Shown here: piece after piece, positions 1 to 5,185 of the stretch | Numbering within the stretch: the stretch's first letter is position 1 | Layout of the letters: the number at the start of each line of letters is the position of its first letter | From: an uncultured Paracoccaceae bacterium | Lineage (GTDB): Bacteria; Pseudomonadota; Alphaproteobacteria; Rhodobacterales; Rhodobacteraceae | Direction of reading: 5' to 3' | Assembly (NCBI GenBank): GCA_937900975.1 | Contig: CALCPC010000805.1 | Location: forward strand, 1-5,185 | Length of the DNA stretch: 5,185 nucleotides | Translations under genes and position numbers: made by a program | The notes under the pieces: generated by a model | The model's input: the letters and a program-made list of their open reading frames with translations, nothing else | Database searches by the model: none | Told to the model about the DNA's origin: nothing

Positions 1-467
1 TCCGCGAAGTCCTTCGATTCCGCGCCCTTCAGGAACTGGACCTTTTTCGGCGCGGTGCCTTGATCACCCACGGCTTCGCCGTCGATCTCACCCACCGTGA
101 ACAGCGGCGTGATCTGGTCGGCCAGATCGATGCGGTTCATGTCCATGCCCAAAAGGTTGCCTGATGGGACGACCTTTTTCACCGAGGCGTATTCGATGTC
201 GAGAATGTCGAACGTGGTGGGCTTGGTCACAGCGCGCTTGGTCACCTCGTCGGTCGTGACGGGGATGAATTCCAACGTGATCCCAAGGTCCTCCATCACC
301 CGATCCGCAATCGCCTGATGCTGGTTCACAGCCGTTCCAAGATAGCGCAGCGTCGTGGCCTCCTGCGCGCGCAGATAGGGCGCGGACAGGGTGGTGGCGG
401 CGATCCCCGCCCCCGTGGTCTTCAGAAACTTGCGTCGGCTCTGTCCAGAACTGGATAATTTCGTCAT
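1..467 (-). CDS. PotD-like ABC substrate-binding protein with Tat signal (5' part, runs off left edge)
   Basis: This is the N-terminal 155 codons of a periplasmic solute-binding protein; the frame stays open to the left edge, so the C-terminal part is outside the window. The ATG at 467 is supported by an AGGAGAG ribosome-binding site at 474-480, six bases upstream. The leader carries a near-perfect twin-arginine motif, SRRKFLK (residues 10-16), then a hydrophobic stretch (residues 17-32) and a likely cleavage near YLRA-QE (about residue 34), so export by the Tat system is expected. The mature part begins LRYLGTAVNQHQ and contains TTFDILDIEYASVKKVV, which resembles extracellular solute-binding proteins of the polyamine-type (PotD/family 1) class. 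It lies 26 bases after the PotA-like ATPase, in the usual order of such operons; the permeases are probably further left. The substrate cannot be told from this part: polyamines are the default guess, but this family also takes other small solutes. Confidence 0.88.
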   Translation of the reverse strand, partial: MTKLSSSGQSRRKFLKTTGAGIAATTLSAPYLRAQEATTLRYLGTAVNQHQAIADRVMEDLGITLEFIPVTTDEVTKRAVTKPTTFDILDIEYASVKKVVPSGNLLGMDMNRIDLADQITPLFTVGEIDGEAVGDQGTAPKKVQFLKGAESKDFA

Positions 468-473
468 GTCGTA

Positions 474-480
474 CTCTCCT
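474..480 (-). promoter_or_regulatory. Ribosome-binding site of the Tat-exported binding protein
   Basis: On the minus strand the sequence reads AGGAGAG, six bases before the ATG at 467. It is a strong Shine-Dalgarno match in the 26-base gap after the upstream ATPase gene, and it fixes the start of the binding-protein gene. Confidence 0.8.
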
Positions 481-493
481 GTTGTTTGGTGTT

Positions 494-1468
494 TCAGGAC
501 GCCAGTTCGTAGGCGTCCATCTGTGCCCAATCGAGGCTGACCCGGTCGCCGGGTTTCATCCCCTCCTCGGGCGGTTCGTTCATCAGGACGGTCAGGTCCT
601 CTTCGTCTTCACCTTTCATCCGGATGCTAAAGTGCAGGCCCTGGTACTCTGTCGAGATGTACCGCGCGGGCAGCCGGCCCAAACCGGCTGGCCGTAGTTT
701 GAGGTGATCCTTGCGCACGCCGATAAGCTTGCCGTCCTGCGCGATGACATTGTGTGAGCCGAGAAATCTTGCAACGAAGGACGTCGCCGGGGACGCGAAG
801 ACCGAGACCGGATTGCCCATTTGCTCGATCCGTCCGTCGCGCATGATCACGACAAGATCGGCCAGCGCCATCGCCTCTTCCTGCGAATGGGTCACGTGTA
901 TGAAGGTAATGCCAAGCTCGCGCTGAATGCGCTTCAACTCGACCCGCACTTTCACACGCAGTGCCGGATCGAGTGCCGAGAGCGGCTCATCCAGCAAACG
1001 CGCGCCTGGCCCCGTAATCAAGGCCCGCGCCAGCGCCACGCGCTGCTGCTGGCCACCTGAAAGCTGGTTCGGCCTTTTTTCGGCATGCTCCACCATCTCG
1101 ACCATTTCAAGCTGCGCAAGCGCTTGCTGCTTGCGATCGGCAGCAGCCACACCCCGAATGCGAAGGGGAAAGGCGACATTGTCCAGAATGCTCATGTGGG
1201 GAAAAAGCGCGTAGGACTGGAACATCATAGCCGTGCCGCGCGCGCTTGATGCAAGATGCGTGACGCGGCGCTGGTCAAGCATGACGTCACCGCTGGTCGG
1301 GTCGTCGTGCCCCGCGATCAGGCGCAGGGTCGTGGATTTCCCACACCCCGAGGGGCCGAGAAGGCAACAATAGGCACCAGCCGGAACTTTAAGATCGATC
1401 TTGTCCACGGCAGCGACCGCGCCGTAGGTTTTTTCAAGACCGACAAGTTCAAGAAGTGATCCAAGCAC
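494..1468 (-). CDS. PotA-like ABC transporter ATP-binding protein (spermidine/putrescine type)
   Basis: A 324-residue cytoplasmic ATPase subunit that would power an importer of the polyamine (PotABCD-like) class. All nucleotide-binding motifs are visible in order: Walker [10 protein letters not shown] (38-46), Q-loop [11 protein letters not shown] with Gln84, signature LSGGQQQR (136-143), Walker B ending LLDEP (Asp160, Glu161), D-loop SALD (164-167) and H-loop HVTHSQEEA with His194. The C-terminal part (about 235-324) looks like a TOBE-type regulatory domain, as usual for PotA/UgpC/MalK-like subunits, and the length is normal. The start is a GTG at 1468 preceded by GGGAG five bases upstream; the protein begins a few residues before the ATP-binding fold, as expected. 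Walker B reads GARLLDEP, with Arg157 where a hydrophobic residue is usual. The gene is first in a leftward operon with the binding protein. Polyamine specificity is inferred from family resemblance only. Confidence 0.92.
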   Translation of the reverse strand: MLGSLLELVGLEKTYGAVAAVDKIDLKVPAGAYCCLLGPSGCGKSTTLRLIAGHDDPTSGDVMLDQRRVTHLASSARGTAMMFQSYALFPHMSILDNVAFPLRIRGVAAADRKQQALAQLEMVEMVEHAEKRPNQLSGGQQQRVALARALITGPGARLLDEPLSALDPALRVKVRVELKRIQRELGITFIHVTHSQEEAMALADLVVIMRDGRIEQMGNPVSVFASPATSFVARFLGSHNVIAQDGKLIGVRKDHLKLRPAGLGRLPARYISTEYQGLHFSIRMKGEDEEDLTVLMNEPPEEGMKPGDRVSLDWAQMDAYELAS

Positions 1469-1473
1469 GTTCG

Positions 1474-1478
1474 CTCCC
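1474..1478 (-). promoter_or_regulatory. Ribosome-binding site deciding a GTG start
   Basis: On the minus strand GGGAG lies five bases before the GTG at 1466-1468. No ATG in a suitable place fits the N terminus of the ATPase fold, so this site supports the GTG as the start codon of the PotA-like gene. Confidence 0.55.
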
Positions 1479-1603
1479 AGTTTTTGTCGGCCAAGCCTGA
1501 CGACCGGGGACCAGTGAACGCAAACGCAAGAGGCGCGACAGCGGGCAGAATTCGGGGGTTGTCCATTTTTTAGACGAAGAGCCGCATTAGTGCCGAAAAT
1601 TTA

Positions 1604-1617
1604 GCACAATGTTGTGC
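1604..1617. promoter_or_regulatory. Perfect palindrome, candidate regulator operator
   Basis: The sequence GCACAATGTTGTGC is a perfect inverted repeat of six bases with a two-base centre. A second, overlapping inverted repeat (GCGCA-AAAC-TGCGC, 1616-1629) follows directly, and TGCGCAAAA / TGCGCGAAA also form an imperfect direct repeat. The site sits in an A+T-richer island between two divergently transcribed genes, which is typical for the operator of a dimeric transcription factor. No regulator gene lies in the window, and the family that would bind here cannot be named. Confidence 0.4.
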
Positions 1618-1947
1618 GCAAAACTGCGCGAAAGGGCCTCGTCCTTCGCGCCCCAGCGCGTCAGAGCGGGCGACGCTCGCGCGGTTGAGGGTCGATCTTT
1701 TGCTTGCGGCATGTCAGGCGTGGCGCAGGGGCGCATGGGGCAGCGATGAAGCGCGGCGCCCAATGCTGGCGCGTCGGGTGGCATGCGCGTAGGCCTGGAC
1801 AGCTCATGCTTCGCAGAGACCCCTGGCATTGTCCCCGAACGACCGTTTGATGCGACCTGGTCGAGGGCGCCGCAACAAACCGAGAGGTCGCGCTTTACTC
1901 AGACCAACACCTGGGCTTCGATACGGCAAAGATCAGCCAGAAGCGGT

Positions 1948-2643
1948 ATGGGATGCCCTATGCAGAACGCAGAGCGTGCCGAAGCGGAAATCCTGCTCCT
2001 CAACGGCAATACGAATGGGGAGATCACGGATCGGATGGTGGCCGCGGCCACCAAGATTGCGCCGGGCCACCGGATTATGGGGCGCACGGCACCCTTCGGT
2101 GAACCATATGTCTCGACCCCACCGGCCTATTCGGCGGCTGCGCATGCGGTGGCAACCATGGCAGCCCAGATCGCGACCGAACGCCCGGCACCGGCCGCCG
2201 TTGTGGTGGCCTGTGTCGGTGATCCGGGGCTGATGGCGGCACGGGCGCTCCTCCCCTGTCCGGTTATCGGCATGGCCGAAGCGTCGGCGCACGCGGCATG
2301 CCAGCTTGGCCGGCGCTTTGGCATCGTGACGGGGGGCCGCTTCTGGGGGCCCATGCTCGAAGATTTCATCGCCACGACCGGCCTCGATGTGCGCATGACG
2401 GGGGTGGAGACGCTTGAACTGACCGGGGCCGAGATCGCAGCAAACCCGACTGCCGCCGAAAGGACCGTGGCCGACTGCGCCAACCGGCTTGCGGAGGCGG
2501 GCGCCGGATCGGTAATCCTGGGCGGGGCGGGCCTGGTCGGATTTGCCACGCGGCTGAAACATCGGGCGACGGTCCCCCTGCTCGACTCGCTGACCTGCGC
2601 CGTAACCCAGGCTGTCGCACTCTCCAATACGGTTGAGAATTGA
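1948..2643 (+). CDS. Aspartate/glutamate/hydantoin racemase-family protein
   Basis: A cytoplasmic protein of about 231 residues from the chosen start, close to the usual length of the Asp/Glu/hydantoin racemase superfamily. Family features in order: ILLLNGNTNGEITDRM (15-30), matching the N-terminal nucleotide-like loop with Asn and Thr; VVACVGDPGL with the first catalytic-type cysteine at 89; PVIGMAEASAH (105-115); GIVTGGRFWGPMLEDF (125-140); and ILGGAGLVG (190-198). In characterised two-cysteine members the last motif is typically LGCAG; here the second cysteine position is Gly193, so two-base racemisation may not work as in the classic enzymes. The start is uncertain: ATG at 1948 has a weak AGAAG upstream and ATG at 1960 is also possible. 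An ATG at 1783 keeps the frame open but would add 55 residues unlike the family. The gene lies upstream of a peptide-type transporter operon on the same strand, so a role with its substrate is plausible but unproven. Confidence 0.82.
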   Translation: MGCPMQNAERAEAEILLLNGNTNGEITDRMVAAATKIAPGHRIMGRTAPFGEPYVSTPPAYSAAAHAVATMAAQIATERPAPAAVVVACVGDPGLMAARALLPCPVIGMAEASAHAACQLGRRFGIVTGGRFWGPMLEDFIATTGLDVRMTGVETLELTGAEIAANPTAAERTVADCANRLAEAGAGSVILGGAGLVGFATRLKHRATVPLLDSLTCAVTQAVALSNTVEN

Positions 2644-2682
2644 TGCTGATTCGCTGTTTGTGACATCGAATGTGCCTGAATA

Positions 2683-2711
2683 TTGGCCAAAACAATCGCG
2701 ATTTGCCAAAA
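2683..2711. promoter_or_regulatory. Operator-like repeat cluster upstream of the peptide transporter operon
   Basis: Two near-identical ten-base copies, TTGGCCAAAA (2683-2692) and TTTGCCAAAA (2702-2711), lie 19 bases apart in direct orientation and flank a perfect ten-base palindrome AATCGCGATT (2694-2703), which the second copy overlaps by two bases. The cluster is in the A+T-richer gap after the racemase gene and before the transporter ATPase, where a regulator would be expected to act. It may be chance; no regulator gene is visible. Confidence 0.3.
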
Positions 2712-2716
2712 AACCT

Positions 2717-2755
2717 CGCAGAGAAAGGCCTCACATCTGCGCTTTTACTGTTTTT
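2717..2755 (+). terminator. Possible weak intrinsic terminator after the racemase gene
   Basis: A six-base stem CGCAGA (2717-2722) / TCTGCG (2736-2741) with a 13-base loop is followed by a T-rich run (CTTTTACTGTTTTT). The stem is short and the loop long, so termination would be weak at best. If real, it separates the racemase transcript from the transporter operon. If not, the genes may be co-transcribed across the gap. Confidence 0.25.
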
Positions 2756-2872
2756 CTTGCGAAATCGACATGCTGCCGATGATGATTGATACAGCGCAGA
2801 AATCGTCACGCCCCAGCGTCTAGTCGATTTCTCACAGGTTGGCGTGCCGAACCTTGCCACACGGTGTTCCTT

Positions 2873-3796
2873 ATGGGTAATCGTTTGGCGGTCTCGGCGC
2901 GGACGAACGCCAGGCGGCCATTAGACAACACAGTCGACACGACAGGCGGTGCGTCCTTGGCACCGCTCCTCTCGGTTGAGGGGCTGTGCGTTGAGTTTCC
3001 CTCGCGCTCTGGACCGGTCCGGGCCTGCGCTGGCATGGGCTTTACCATCGGTCGCGGCGAGGTTGTCGGGCTGGTGGGCGAGTCCGGGTCGGGCAAGTCG
3101 GTCGCGTCACTCTCAATTCTGCGCCTGACGCCGCCGCGCGGCCGTGTGACCGGCGGATCGATCGTCTTCGAGGGGCGAAACCTGTTTGCGATCCCGCGGC
3201 GCGACATCCTGAAGATCAGGGGCCGCAGGATCGGTTTTGTCTCGCAAACGCCGCGGGCTTCGCTGAACCCCGCACTGAGGATACGCGATCAAATCGCGGC
3301 CGTTTTGCGCGCCTGCGATCCAAACTTCAGGCGCGCCGACGCGCGCAATCGCATCTCTGCGATGCTCGCGCCGCTTGGCTTTTCGGACCCGGACCGCGTC
3401 GCGGCGAGTTTCCCGCACCAACTGTCGGGCGGCATGTGCCAACGGGTCGCGATTGCCCTGGCGCTCGCCGGGGATCCGTCTCTTCTGATCGCTGACGAGC
3501 CGACGACAGCGCTCGACGTGGCGGTCCAGGCTGGGATCCTTGCGTTGCTCCGTCGCCTAAAGCGCGAGCGCGGGTTGTCGATCCTGCTGGTCACGCATGA
3601 CCTCTCGGTGGTACGCGCGTAGGAGAATCGCGTTGTCGTCGTCCATGACGGCAAAGTCAAAGAGACCGGCCCGGCCGACGATGTGCTGATGCGGCCGGCG
3701 CATCCCTACACGCGGTCGCTGATCTCGGCGTTTCCCGACCCCGATCGGCCACGGCGGCGACCCGCGCAGACCGGCTCACAGGGCGTGGCGCCATGA
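2873..3796 (+). pseudogene. DppD/OppD-like peptide ABC transporter ATPase interrupted by an in-frame amber codon
   Basis: The first ATPase subunit of an oligopeptide/dipeptide/nickel-type importer. Counted from ATG 2873: Walker A GESGSGKSV (69-77), Q-loop FVSQTPRASLNP with Gln125, signature LSGGMCQR (184-191), Walker B LLIADEP (Asp208, Glu209), D-loop TALD (212-215) and H-loop VTHD with His242. Codon 250 is TAG (3620-3622), directly after DLSVVRA. The same frame then continues for 57 codons with NRVVVVHDGKVKETGP and HPYTRSLISAFP, the expected end of this family, to a TGA at 3794-3796 that overlaps the next start as ATGA. The TAG stands where homologues usually have a hydrophobic residue, so one base change (for example TTG to TAG) could explain it. 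The 249-residue truncated product keeps every ATPase motif but loses the C-terminal oligopeptide region. Mutation, sequencing error and readthrough remain open. The start is uncertain: ATG 2786 gives a long atypical leader, while TTG 2957, preceded by AGGCGG, fits the fold best. Confidence 0.8.
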
Positions 3797-4662
3797 GCGC
3801 GGTCCTGGTTTCCGCCGAAGCGCTGGTCAAGCGCTTCCGAACGGGCGGGCTTATGCGCGCGCGCTGGGCCATGGCGGTCGACGGGGTGAGCCTGTCGATC
3901 CGCGAAGGCGAAACGCTGGCCCTTGTTGGCGAATCCGGGTCTGGCAAGTCTACCGTTGCCCGGCTTCTGATGCGCCTGCTTGAGCCGGACGCCGGCCGCG
4001 TGATGTTCGAGGGTCAGGATCTGGCCCAGCTCGGCCCCCGGTCCCTCAGCAAGGCGCGCCAAAGATTTCAGATGGTCTTTCAAGACCCGCTGCTGTCGCT
4101 TAATCCGCGGCGTGCAATCGGCGACAATCTTCGCCGTCCGCTGGCAAATGCCGGGATCCGAGGCACAGAAGCGGACGACCGTACCGCAGCGCTGTTGCGC
4201 GATGTCGGGCTGGGTGCCGACACGGCGGCGCGTTTCCCTGGCGAGATCTCGGGCGGGCAATGCCAGCGGGTGGCGATTGCACGGGCCCTGGCGCTGTCAC
4301 CCCGGTTCCTTGTGCTCGATGAGCCTGTCTCTGCGCTGGATGTTTCGGTTCAAGCGCAGATACTTGACCTGTTGCTTGACCTCCAGGAGAGCCGGCGTCT
4401 CGCCTATCTCTTCGTCACCCATGACCTCAAGCTTGTGCGGCTCATGGCGCCGCAGGTCGCGGTTATGCACCGCGGCCGCCTCGTCGAGCGCGGCACGAGC
4501 GAAAGCGTCCTATCGGATCCAACCCATTCCTACACGCAAAGCCTCTTGCGGGGCGTCTTGCGCCTTGATGCGCCCCCGGATTGGGACGCGCTGACGGCTG
4601 AATTGCCGCAAGCGGAGGCCCCGTCACACCAAGCATCCATACCGAAAGGAGAACACGCATGA
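3793..4662 (+). CDS. DppF/OppF-like peptide ABC transporter ATP-binding protein
   Basis: A complete 289-residue ATPase, the second nucleotide-binding subunit of the peptide/nickel-type importer. Motifs: Walker A GESGSGKST (46-54), Q-loop MVFQDPLLSLNP with Gln97, signature ISGGQCQR (152-159), Walker B FLVLDEP (Asp176, Glu177), D-loop SALD (180-183) and H-loop FVTHD with His210. Near the C terminus HSYTQSLL matches the oligopeptide-transporter C-terminal region. The ATG overlaps the end of the preceding ATPase frame as ATGA, and its own stop overlaps the start of the following binding-protein gene in the same way, so translation of the three genes is probably coupled. Its own ribosome-binding site is weak (AGGG, nine bases upstream). 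The amber codon in the preceding gene lies about 170 bases upstream and could reduce its translation. It is slightly shorter than many DppF proteins but has no missing motif. It would form a heterodimer with the DppD-like subunit. Confidence 0.92.
   Translation: MSAVLVSAEALVKRFRTGGLMRARWAMAVDGVSLSIREGETLALVGESGSGKSTVARLLMRLLEPDAGRVMFEGQDLAQLGPRSLSKARQRFQMVFQDPLLSLNPRRAIGDNLRRPLANAGIRGTEADDRTAALLRDVGLGADTAARFPGEISGGQCQRVAIARALALSPRFLVLDEPVSALDVSVQAQILDLLLDLQESRRLAYLFVTHDLKLVRLMAPQVAVMHRGRLVERGTSESVLSDPTHSYTQSLLRGVLRLDAPPDWDALTAELPQAEAPSHQASIPKGEHA
4645..4651 (+). promoter_or_regulatory. Ribosome-binding site of the peptide-binding protein
   Basis: AAAGGAG, seven bases before the ATG at 4659, is a strong Shine-Dalgarno sequence placed inside the last codons of the DppF-like gene. 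It fixes the start of the binding protein and suggests it is translated at a higher level than the ATPases, as is usual for periplasmic binding proteins. Confidence 0.8.
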
Positions 4663-5185
4663 ACGACCGCCTAGGAAAGATCGGCACCCTCGCACGGCGC
4701 AGCCTGCTTGCAGGTGCGGCAGCGATCGCCCTGTCTACATTCGCGTCCGTGCCGCAGGCCATGGCCGACGAAACCACACTGACCGTCGGCATTGAAGCCG
4801 ATCTTGCCCGCCTCGACCCGCATATCTCGACGACCTGGAACACGTTCAAGGCACTGGTGCACATGTATGAGGGCTTCGTCGCCGAGGATCTGCTGGCAAC
4901 CGATGTGTCCACACCCCCCTTGGTGCCAGCGCTTGCTGAAAGCTGGGAGATCAGCGACGACAAGACGGTCTACACGTTCACGCTGCGCCAAGGTGTGACA
5001 TTCCACGACGGCGAGCCGTGGAATGCTGAGGCGGCCAAATTCAACCTTGATCGCATGACCAACCCGGATTTTGAGTTCCACCAGCCCGGGTCGGTCGGGC
5101 TGTTGCAATGGGTGTGGGGCGACCTTGAAAGCTACGAGGTGGTGGACCCGTTCACGTTCCGGATTGTCCTGAAACAGCCCAATTC
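4659..5185 (+). CDS. Family-5 (peptide/nickel-type) ABC substrate-binding protein (5' part, runs off right edge)
   Basis: The N-terminal 175 codons of a periplasmic binding protein; the frame is open to the right edge. The start at 4659 overlaps the previous stop as ATGA and has a strong AAAGGAG site. The leader has charged residues, then LARRSLLAGAAA (11-22) and a hydrophobic core, with likely cleavage at AMA-DE (after residue 36). The Arg-Arg pair followed by SLL is Tat-like but less perfect than that of the other binding protein, so Sec export is also possible. The mature part shows the family-5 pattern: TLTVGIEADLARLDPH (40-55), LVPALAESWEISDDKTVYTF (88-107) and LRQGVTFHDGEPW (109-121). 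Such proteins capture di- or oligopeptides, nickel complexes, opines or similar compounds; this part does not tell which. It is the third gene of the operon, and the permeases are expected downstream. Confidence 0.9.
   Translation, partial: MNDRLGKIGTLARRSLLAGAAAIALSTFASVPQAMADETTLTVGIEADLARLDPHISTTWNTFKALVHMYEGFVAEDLLATDVSTPPLVPALAESWEISDDKTVYTFTLRQGVTFHDGEPWNAEAAKFNLDRMTNPDFEFHQPGSVGLLQWVWGDLESYEVVDPFTFRIVLKQPN

Larger units (their letters stand above)
1469..1947. other. Divergent intergenic/leader region
   Basis: About 480 bases separate the starts of the leftward PotA-like gene and the rightward racemase-like gene. No reading frame here looks like a recognisable protein. The part around 1560-1625 is A+T-richer than its surroundings and contains a perfect palindrome, so promoters for both directions are probably here, although I cannot assign convincing -35 and -10 boxes. 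The part 1720-1947 is very G+C-rich, with a possible hairpin (GGGCGC at 1729-1734 pairing with GCGCCC at 1756-1761). The racemase frame stays open through 1783-1947, so some of this could be coding if the gene starts at 1783, but that stretch does not resemble the family. Confidence 0.55.

Noticed and set aside
1729..1761. Hairpin GGGCGC...GCGCCC as a riboswitch or terminator
   Set aside because: The arms are only six bases in a very G+C-rich stretch with a 21-base loop and no T run; such pairs arise by chance and no known riboswitch pattern is visible.
1587..1829. 80-codon minus-strand frame in the divergent intergenic region
   Set aside because: The composition (Pro, Ala, Arg rich) is that of random G+C-rich DNA, there is no good ribosome-binding site or known motif, and it runs across the palindrome region.
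1933..2709. Long open frame (258 codons) antisense to the racemase gene
   Set aside because: It lies opposite a gene with clear family motifs, has no recognisable domain, and is explained by the high G+C content, which removes stops from the reverse frames. The 187-codon antisense frame at 2127-2690 is rejected for the same reason.
2754..2800. Sigma-70 promoter (TCGACA ... TGATAC) before the peptide transporter operon
   Set aside because: The -35-like box is fair, but the -10 box matches the consensus poorly, so I do not list it as a promoter.
3620..3622. Amber codon as pyrrolysine or programmed readthrough
   Set aside because: Nothing supports it: ABC ATPases are not known pyrrolysine proteins, no stimulating structure is evident, and the following base is G. 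Nonsense mutation or sequence error is simpler.
4112..4594. 160-codon frame inside the DppF-like gene in another frame
   Set aside because: It is a frame shadow: Arg/Ser-rich with no motif, fully inside a gene with all ATPase motifs.
1..5185. Mobile element, CRISPR, toxin-antitoxin or defence system
   Set aside because: No transposase, integrase, terminal repeats, regular spacer arrays or small paired genes are seen; the content is ordinary transport and metabolism genes.

Overview
This is a G+C-rich stretch with bacterial gene density, and its coding frames strongly prefer G or C at third codon positions. Codon style, Tat-type leader peptides and the particular flavour of the PotA-like ATPase suggest an alphaproteobacterium, most likely Rhodobacterales (Roseobacter group). 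This assignment is an inference from protein style. The window holds no ribosomal RNA, tRNA, CRISPR array or insertion sequence that I can see.

Layout: two transporter gene clusters point away from each other. On the minus strand, reading leftward, a PotA-type (polyamine/spermidine-like) ABC ATPase (1468-494) is followed after 26 bases by a Tat-exported PotD-like substrate-binding protein (start at 467), which runs off the left edge. The permeases of this importer are presumably beyond the edge. On the plus strand, an aspartate/glutamate/hydantoin racemase-family gene (about 1948-2643) comes first. After a 229-base gap comes an oligopeptide/dipeptide-type ABC cluster: a DppD/OppD-like ATPase (about 2873-3796), a DppF/OppF-like ATPase (3793-4662) and a family-5 peptide/nickel-type substrate-binding protein (from 4659, cut by the right edge). 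The last three are joined by ATGA stop/start overlaps and are clearly one operon.

Three points deserve attention. (1) The DppD-like ATPase frame carries an in-frame amber codon (TAG, 3620-3622) just after the H-loop. The missing C-terminal part, including the HPYTRSL oligopeptide-transporter motif, continues in the same frame for 57 codons and ends exactly in the ATGA overlap with the next gene. This is a recent nonsense mutation, a sequencing error, or readthrough. (2) The racemase-like protein keeps the first catalytic cysteine (VVACVGDPGL) but has glycine where the second is usually found (ILGGAGLVG). (3) The divergent intergenic region (1469-1947) has a 14-base perfect palindrome in an A+T-rich island, and the gap before the peptide-transporter operon has a second operator-like cluster.

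The simplest working model is uptake of a small nitrogenous compound (polyamine-like) by the left cluster and of a peptide-like or amino-acid-derived compound by the right cluster. The racemase-family enzyme may process the latter substrate. I see no clearly new defence or mobile system here.
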